The position numbers were made by a program, and so were the translations under genes. Source: Lawsonibacter faecis (GTDB taxonomy: Bacteria > Bacillota > Clostridia > Oscillospirales > Oscillospiraceae). From it: a stretch of 64,000 nt of DNA. Below are positions 58,671-64,000 of the stretch, piece by piece. The notes beneath the pieces are model-generated. The model worked only from the letters and a program-made list of their open reading frames with translations, searched no databases and was not told the DNA's origin. The DNA lies in NCBI RefSeq assembly GCF_014287675.1, contig NZ_JACOPQ010000011.1, forward strand, positions 60,142-124,141. Reading direction: 5' to 3'. Within the stretch, counting starts at the first letter, position 1; each line of letters opens with the position of its first letter.

Positions 58671-61600
58671 TTCACCAGTAGTTCTATAAACCGCTGGAGC
58701 ATGACAGCCACTTCGGCGCGGGTAGCGGTTTTATCAGGGGAGAGCTTGCCGGCATTGCCCTCGAGGATGCCGGCTTCCACAGCCCAGAGCATGGCGTCGC
58801 CGGCCCAACCAGACACATTGGCGTTGTCGTCGAAATCGTCCAGAGCCGCAACACTCGCCTCTGGTGATCCGGCGTAACGGTAGAACATCACGGCGAGCTG
58901 CTCGCGGGTAATCTCACCATTCGGGTTAGAGCCGTCAGAGATACCTGCCTCCACAGCCCAGTCCATCCCGGCCTGATACCACTTCCCGCCATCTGCTGTA
59001 TTCTGACCATCAAGACGGGCAAGAACCGTGAAGAGCATGGCGCGGCTGGCGTTCTCCCGAGGCTGAAAGGTATTCGCGTTTGCGCCATGAAAGATTTCAC
59101 GGCTGGTGACGAAGGTTACGGCGTCGGCGTACCAAGCGTCCTCCGCAACGTCGCCAAAGTTCTTGGTATTGTCGATGAGTTCCAGCCTGCCCCCCTCTTC
59201 AAGACTGATTCGCAGGCCGTTCCCGGTGGGGACTGATGTTTTTAGAATTTCCCTTGTGCCGTCGTCATGGATAAAAACGGCCACCTCGCCGGGCTTGGGC
59301 GGAACTGGGGTGGGAATGGTAACGGAGACCTTGCCGGCTTTTTTGGGAATGGTGATTTCAATTGAGGTCTCCCCGTCCTTGGGCGTGAGAGCCAAAATTT
59401 TGGCCCCGTCGGGATACTCGGTGGTCTTGGTGACGGTGCCAGACTTTTCATCGGCAATCGTGGTAGTTACGCTGCCGTCAGGATTTTTGTTTACCACGGG
59501 CGGTGTGGGTGTAATGCCACCTCCGCCACCGCCGCCTCCGCCGCCGGGCGGGTCGGGGTTAACGGGCGGCGCCGTATCCGGCTTGACTGTGACAGTGATC
59601 TCGGCCTGCAGTCCGTTGGGGTTGGCAATACCGGAAGCCGCCGCAAGGGTGCCCTTAAAAATGTAATCTCCAGACTGATTGCCGTCAAAAGAGGTCTCAC
59701 AGAGCCATTTGACTCCTGCGGTTTGCCTGCTTCCGTCGTCAAGCGTGATCTGCACACCGGTAGGGAGCTTTGCCTTTACCTGGGCCTCTGTTGTTCCGTA
59801 ATCCATAGTAATGGGCGCCGCTTTTGACACGCTTAAAATGTTCCTGACCTCCGTGGGAGCCGCGTTCACGGTGATTGTACAAACTGCGGTTTTGCCGCTT
59901 TCCGTGCTGGCGGCTGTAATGGTTGTGCGCCCCACGGCCTTGGCGGTCACCACGCCATTTTCAACAGTTGCGACGCTGCTGTCGCCGGTGGTCCAGCTCA
60001 CATTTTTGTTGGTTGCATTTTGGGGGGACACGGTGACGGTCAGCGTCTCGCTGCCGCCCACAGTCAAGGCCAGGCTGGATTTGTTCAGCGCAATGCCTGT
60101 GACGGGAACAGTCGGCGCGGTATAACTGGGCACCAGTACCACGGCGTCGGGGGAGGGGTGATAATTATCATCTCCGGCGAGGCGAACCAGATAAGTCCCG
60201 GCAGACAAGCCGGTAATCTCCACGCACAAGGAACCTACCCCGGTGTAGGCGCCGCCATCCATGCGCTGATACTCGTAACTGTGCCCGGCTTCTAGGCCGA
60301 TGATCTTTCCGTCAACTCCATCAACAGAGCTGGGCGCCACGCCGGTCAGACTGTCCGGCGCTTCCTGTGTGCCCTTTTGCACACTGAGAGTCACCGCTGC
60401 GCCGGTGGCACTGACGGGCCGCTTGCCATCCTCGGCATTCGTTACCGTGCAGGTATACTCAGCTCCATGATTCACCCATGTCACATCGGAGGCAGGAATG
60501 GTATAAGAGCTTGCCGTTGCGCCGCTGATATCACCTCCATTCTTTGCCCACTGGTAGCTGTAAGTACTTGCTTCCTCTACACTGAGGGCAATCCCTGCGC
60601 CATGGTACGGCAGGGTTACTTGCCCGGGCATCCCGCTGACGATGACGACAGGTACCGCCGAATCGCCCCCGTCGCTCCAATGGGCGAAGAGAATGTGGTC
60701 TTCCGCCGTGGCGACCTTCGTTTCCGCATTCACCTGCAACCCTCCGATTGCCTGCGTATACCAGCCGACAAAGTTCATACCCGCTGTGGCGTGAGCGGGT
60801 GTGGGCAGGGGGCCGTAGGCTGCGCCATAGACGACTGTAATCGTGTGCTCTGCCAAAGGCTCGCCGCCGTTTGCATCAAAAGTCACCTCATATTTTTGCG
60901 CCGTGTAGACTGCTGTAACCGTCAAGTCTTTCGTTACGTTGACGATTTCACCATTTGTGTCCCACTTGCCAGCATAGCCGGTCTTTTCGGGCACGCCAGG
61001 GAATTCAGCGGCGCCCAATGCCCCGCCTGCAATGACCTTCCTCGTGCCCACAACAATACCATCAGCCATGAAGGTGACTATGTACTGGGGCTGGACGGGG
61101 GCACTCACGGTCACAAGACATTCGGCAGTCAACGAACCGTCTTCCGAACGCACGCTGATCTTAGCCTCACCGGGCGCCTTGGCAGTCACCACGCCATTTT
61201 CAACAGTGGCGACACTGCTGTCGCTGGTAGTCCAGCGCACATTTTTGTTGGTGGCATTCTCGGGGGACACGGTGACGGTCAGCGTCTCGCTGCCGCCCAT
61301 GGCCAGCGTCAAACTGGACTTATCCAGGGACACACCGGTGACGGGTATATTGCGCGCTTTCACGGTTACAACGCAGATGGCTGTCTTGGCTGGGTCAGCG
61401 ACACTGGCAACGGTAATAGTGGCCGTGCCCGGCGCCACGGCGGTGATAACAGCGTTTTCATCGACGACAGCCACGGCGGGATTGTCGGAGGACCAGCGGA
61501 CTTTTTGCATGGCTGCTGCGGGCAAAACGTGAGCGGTCAGGCTGAAACTGTTTCCTGCGGTGAGATTGAGGTTGTTCGTAGACAAATTGACTTCTTCAAC

Positions 61601-63433
61601 GGCGGGACGTATATCCGTCACCTGGACGTGGAAGTCCTGGGCATAGTCCTGACCTTCTCCCAAACCGCCTGTGACGGTGGCGGTGATGATAACCTCGCCG
61701 CCGGCAATGGCATTCAGGCGGTTTCCCGCTATCTCGGCGCCGGTAGTGCCCGCGTCCTTCACGCTCCAGATGATTTCCTTGCAGGTGGCTTCCATGGGAA
61801 GGATTCCGGCGGTGAGGAAACACGCTTGCATGGTGGACGCCCTGCTGGGTCCATCGGTGAGAGAAGCAACGGGGATAAACTGATCGGAGTAGGCGGGCAG
61901 CGTCACTTGTGCCGCAGGGGAGGCGAGGTGATTTCCGTCTTCCGCCATGCGGACTTCATATGCTCCGGAGGAAAGGCCGGAGATACGATCGGCGCCGTTG
62001 CCCAGCGCCGTATATTCGCCTACACCCTCAACACGCCATTCATAGGGCTGCGAGGGATCCAAGCCTAAAATTGTGCCATTTGCCGCCCCGGGGGCAGTTG
62101 GCTGAACACCGCGCAGGCCTGCCGGAGCGTCGGTGCGCGCCGCTTTCTCCACCGTGACCGCACAGGTATTAAGAACGGTGGCGGGGGCCGCCGCCGCCTT
62201 CACGGTAATGGTGGCGGTGCCTGCGCCCTTGGCATTCACCACGCCGTTGGCCACGGCAGCGACATTGGAGTTGCTGCTGTACCAGAGCAGATTTTGGTTG
62301 TCCGCATTTTCCGGGAGCAGGGAGGCGGTAAGGCTGTCGCTGCCGCCATAGGTAAGAGCGAGCGTGTTCTTATTCAAGGTGACAGAGGAGGGGAGGACAG
62401 GCTCACGCCAGACGGCGTAGAGGTTTAGATCCTTGGTAACGGGAGCAGCAAAATTGTATGGACCGCCGTTTTCCGTCAGGGACCAGTGCAGAAATGTTCG
62501 TGTTTTGCTGGGGACGATGGGGTCGGCAGGACAGCGGACCGTACCGCCGGGAGCTGTCCACTGGACGGAGTACACCCGGCCGTCAACATAAAATTGGACG
62601 GACAGAGCCGGGCCCGTGACAATTTTTCCATCCTCGTAGTAGGGCGCGTAGGTATCCGCACCAGGGCCCACAAGACGGAATTTTTTTGCATCGCCGGCTG
62701 AAGTCGCGCCCGTGGCGAGGGTGCCGCCGGCGTAGCCTTTGGGAAGATAAAGGCTGATCGACTCATTCCCACCGTTAAGAACTCCGGTAATTTCAACGTG
62801 GTCCACGCCGTCGCCGTAGTTCTCCGTGCCGCCGTTCATCATAATGCCGCTCTGCCCGCCGCCTATCGTGGGCGCTCCGCTCAGATAGATATGCGCGCCG
62901 CCGGCGGGGGCCGGGCTCCAATTCTGCTTAACGGAGACGCTGCCGGTAATACGCACATTTCCGCCCAGTGTGATGTAAATCCCGCCGCCTACGCTTGTGT
63001 TGCTGTAGGTGCCGGTGACACGCTCCAGTTTACCGCCGGTGGCGGTCAGGCGGATATCTCCGCTTACCCCCTCACGGGCACTGCCGATCAGAGAGAGAAG
63101 CTCTCCGCCCTCCATGGTGATGGAGACACGCTCCGCCTTTCGGGACAGCGGACTGCCGTATATGTCGTCCCAACCGAAATCGTAGCCGGCCTCGGTAGGG
63201 GCCTTTTCAAACTGGATGCACAGCGGCGTGTTAAGATCGTCGTTTAGAAAGGCATTGACATGGCCCGCCGTTGTCCCCTCGCGGAAAGTGACTGCATAGC
63301 CGTCCGCATAGATGAACCCATGGACGGGGTCATGCGTCAGCGTTGGGTATGAAATTGCCGCGGCGGCCAGCGCCGGCATAGCAGAGGCGAGGAGGCACAG
63401 GGTCAGGCAGAGGGAGAGAATCCTTCGTTTCAT
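58667..63433 (-). CDS. Large SLH surface protein with repeated Big2 and InlB domains
   Basis: The 1588-residue protein has a signal peptide (1-27) and an N-terminal beta-rich region (about 30-280). Four Big2 Ig-like domains follow, two of which are near-identical around GGSETLTVTVSP. InlB-type repeats (VTFDANGGEPLAEHTITVVY) are present, and repeated GLxxGxYxVRxAxDxNxxxSP strands near YEVRMAEDGNHLASPA and YLVRLAGDDNYHPSPD. A ten-glycine linker (PDPPGG, then ITPTPP) precedes a charged domain. Three SLH motifs lie at about 1425-1588. No catalytic signature is seen, so an adhesin or structural role is likely. The ribosome-binding site GAAAGGA is about 14 bases from the ATG, longer than usual. Confidence 0.86.
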   Translation of the reverse strand: MKRRILSLCLTLCLLASAMPALAAAAISYPTLTHDPVHGFIYADGYAVTFREGTTAGHVNAFLNDDLNTPLCIQFEKAPTEAGYDFGWDDIYGSPLSRKAERVSITMEGGELLSLIGSAREGVSGDIRLTATGGKLERVTGTYSNTSVGGGIYITLGGNVRITGSVSVKQNWSPAPAGGAHIYLSGAPTIGGGQSGIMMNGGTENYGDGVDHVEITGVLNGGNESISLYLPKGYAGGTLATGATSAGDAKKFRLVGPGADTYAPYYEDGKIVTGPALSVQFYVDGRVYSVQWTAPGGTVRCPADPIVPSKTRTFLHWSLTENGGPYNFAAPVTKDLNLYAVWREPVLPSSVTLNKNTLALTYGGSDSLTASLLPENADNQNLLWYSSNSNVAAVANGVVNAKGAGTATITVKAAAAPATVLNTCAVTVEKAARTDAPAGLRGVQPTAPGAANGTILGLDPSQPYEWRVEGVGEYTALGNGADRISGLSSGAYEVRMAEDGNHLASPAAQVTLPAYSDQFIPVASLTDGPSRASTMQACFLTAGILPMEATCKEIIWSVKDAGTTGAEIAGNRLNAIAGGEVIITATVTGGLGEGQDYAQDFHVQVTDIRPAVEEVNLSTNNLNLTAGNSFSLTAHVLPAAAMQKVRWSSDNPAVAVVDENAVITAVAPGTATITVASVADPAKTAICVVTVKARNIPVTGVSLDKSSLTLAMGGSETLTVTVSPENATNKNVRWTTSDSSVATVENGVVTAKAPGEAKISVRSEDGSLTAECLVTVSAPVQPQYIVTFMADGIVVGTRKVIAGGALGAAEFPGVPEKTGYAGKWDTNGEIVNVTKDLTVTAVYTAQKYEVTFDANGGEPLAEHTITVVYGAAYGPLPTPAHATAGMNFVGWYTQAIGGLQVNAETKVATAEDHILFAHWSDGGDSAVPVVIVSGMPGQVTLPYHGAGIALSVEEASTYSYQWAKNGGDISGATASSYTIPASDVTWVNHGAEYTCTVTNAEDGKRPVSATGAAVTLSVQKGTQEAPDSLTGVAPSSVDGVDGKIIGLEAGHSYEYQRMDGGAYTGVGSLCVEITGLSAGTYLVRLAGDDNYHPSPDAVVLVPSYTAPTVPVTGIALNKSSLALTVGGSETLTVTVSPQNATNKNVSWTTGDSSVATVENGVVTAKAVGRTTITAASTESGKTAVCTITVNAAPTEVRNILSVSKAAPITMDYGTTEAQVKAKLPTGVQITLDDGSRQTAGVKWLCETSFDGNQSGDYIFKGTLAAASGIANPNGLQAEITVTVKPDTAPPVNPDPPGGGGGGGGGGITPTPPVVNKNPDGSVTTTIADEKSGTVTKTTEYPDGAKILALTPKDGETSIEITIPKKAGKVSVTIPTPVPPKPGEVAVFIHDDGTREILKTSVPTGNGLRISLEEGGRLELIDNTKNFGDVAEDAWYADAVTFVTSREIFHGANANTFQPRENASRAMLFTVLARLDGQNTADGGKWYQAGMDWAVEAGISDGSNPNGEITREQLAVMFYRYAGSPEASVAALDDFDDNANVSGWAGDAMLWAVEAGILEGNAGKLSPDKTATRAEVAVMLQRFIELLVK
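59938..60060. repeat. DNA-level repeat within a Big2 domain, copy A
   Basis: About 123 bases here match 61177-61299 with roughly 10 to 15 differences. The copies encode two Big2 Ig-like domains, indicating recent internal duplication. Confidence 0.8.
61177..61299. repeat. DNA-level repeat within a Big2 domain, copy B
   Basis: This is the partner of 59938-60060 at a constant offset of 1239 bases. A third, more diverged copy lies near 62220-62350. Confidence 0.8.
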
Positions 63434-63513
63434 TGCTCTAATTCCATCCTTTCTCGTTCCGTTGTATTGGGATAATGTCGGCCCATAGGCAGCAGACCAC
63501 ATAAAACAAGCAT
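63430..63513 (-). CDS. Possible 27-residue leader ORF overlapping the SLH gene start
   Basis: An ATG at 63513, with GGGAAGAAG six bases upstream, opens a short frame starting MLVLCGLLPMGRHY whose stop overlaps the SLH gene ATG by four bases (ATGA). The frame is open further upstream but without a good start. Because the SLH gene's own ribosome-binding site is poorly spaced, coupled translation is plausible. The evidence is weak: it could be chance. Confidence 0.25.
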   Translation of the reverse strand: MLVLCGLLPMGRHYPNTTERERMELEQ

Positions 63514-63633
63514 CAGCGTCTTCTTCCCGACCGTATCACAGCGCTCACCGGTGTTCTGATTTACTGCGTGGATGGTCCAAGCGGCATTGCGTCCGTACCC
63601 GGAGTTTGGAACGGCAAGCTGTACTGTCAAATG

Positions 63634-63672
63634 TTATAAATATATCTTAATCCTTGTGTAAAAAATGTGCAA
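63634..63672 (-). promoter_or_regulatory. Candidate promoters of the large SLH gene
   Basis: On the minus strand TTGCAC (63667-63672) with TAAGAT (63644-63649), and TTTACA (63657-63662) with TTATAA (63634-63639), each with a 17-base spacer. Either would give an unusually long leader of about 190 bases. Confidence 0.5.
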
Positions 63673-63718
63673 CTATAATCATTGAACAGTCCCGGTAAAA
63701 GTAAAAAATAAACAAAAG

Positions 63719-63753
63719 CCCCCCGATGTAGGAAAATGAACTACATCAGGGGG
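63719..63753 (-). terminator. Terminator at the 3' end of the IS3-type element
   Basis: Arms 63719-63731 and 63741-63753 pair with one mismatch. On the minus strand the stem is followed by CTTTTGTTTATTTTTTAC. It lies about 110 bases after the transposase stop and may mark the element's end. Confidence 0.75.
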
Positions 63754-63861
63754 ACTGTCATGGAGTAACGTGAGTATACAAAAACAGCAGATGACTGCGG
63801 GTGAACAGCCCCAAGTTATTCAGACAGCACAAAAAAGCGGCCCGTGAGTAGGCAAAGCAGA

Positions 63862-64000
63862 TTATGAGGAGAGGTGGCGCGCAAGCGGCGCCTCTCCCGT
63901 TTTTATTTGGATACGCTCATAGTTATAAAAGTGAATAAACTCGGCAATCGCATGGTTGGCCTCTTCAAAGGTGTCCGGCTTATGCCTGTAAATACACTCG
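63862..64000 (-). mobile_element. IS3-family transposase OrfB, C-terminal end (cut by window)
   Basis: The minus-strand frame reads ECIYRHKPDTFEEANHAIAE and then FIHFYNYERIQIKTGEAPLA before stopping. This is the C-terminal end of the DDE integrase of IS3-type elements (the FYNxERIQxKxG motif). The rest of the gene and the other end of the element lie beyond the window. The region 63754-63861 is non-coding and belongs to the element's 3' part. Confidence 0.88.

Noticed and set aside
63434..63630. A cyclic-di-GMP riboswitch before the large SLH gene
   Set aside because: A GACGCAATGCC string is suggestive, but the conserved order of the aptamer blocks and the tetraloop receptor pattern is missing.

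Overview
The window is GC-rich, about 60% by eye, with sharp AT-rich dips at 22440-22720, 44740-44940 and 46100-46620. It looks like an anaerobic, gut-type Firmicute, most plausibly an Oscillospiraceae relative near Flavonifractor, Pseudoflavonifractor or Lawsonibacter. The reasons are a bacterial-microcompartment ethanolamine locus, LytTR/GHKL two-component systems, GH3 enzymes with permuted domain order, S-layer-homology (SLH) surface proteins, a UlaA-type PTS and strong AGGAGG ribosome-binding sites. The genus is an inference from gene content only. No rRNA, tRNA or CRISPR array was seen.

Layout. (1) 1-3962 (+): the tail of an ethanolamine-utilisation microcompartment operon: eutN (partial), pduS-like, pduT-like, eutH, eutQ. 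(2) 3972-4944 (+): a clear promoter, a cobalamin riboswitch with its own terminator, a further hairpin-rich leader, then a small cysteine-rich protein. (3) 5058-8144: an iron-type alcohol dehydrogenase and a sugar-type acetyltransferase (-) diverge from a LysR regulator (+). (4) 8374-15160 (+): a membrane-anchored permuted GH3 enzyme, a lipoprotein, a membrane protein, then a LytTR response regulator and GHKL kinase. (5) 15309-22352 (-): a five-gene catabolic operon with two adjacent isochorismatase-fold proteins, an enolase-superfamily enzyme, an NhaC-type transporter and a fused Mo hydroxylase. A MarR regulator and a divergent alanine-racemase-like enzyme (+) sit upstream. (6) 24726-30191 (+): a second LytTR/GHKL pair followed by a second membrane-anchored permuted GH3 and a small membrane protein. 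(7) 30266-44719 (-): one long run of 14 same-strand genes: PTS IIA, IIC, IIB, a phosphotriesterase-family lactonase, a zinc dehydrogenase, two 2-hydroxyacid dehydrogenases, a three-subunit FAD/Mo/FeS oxidoreductase, HPr, Enzyme I, a HAD phosphatase and a DeoR regulator. (8) 45296-46102 (-): an AraC regulator. (9) 46739-58476 (+): an SLH-anchored sialidase, an SLH protein with leucine-rich and InlB repeats, a secreted beta-helix protein and a membrane-anchored parvulin-like protein. These converge on a 1588-residue SLH/Ig-like surface protein (58667-63433, -). (10) 63719-64000: the end of an IS3-family element running out of the window.

How the parts fit. Several units share one logic: a regulator, a transport or surface function, and dedicated enzymes. 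The most unusual unit is the 14-gene PTS operon. It carries its own general PTS proteins (HPr and EI) and embeds a molybdopterin oxidoreductase complex among sugar-acid-type enzymes. Next is the twice-occurring module of a LytTR/GHKL sensor pair with a doubly membrane-anchored GH3 enzyme. The operon at 15309-22352 encodes two tandem isochorismatase-fold paralogues, one of which has lost two of the three catalytic residues. The cobalamin riboswitch region contains a second potential pairing switch. All promoters, operators and functions are read from sequence by eye; no search or folding program was run.
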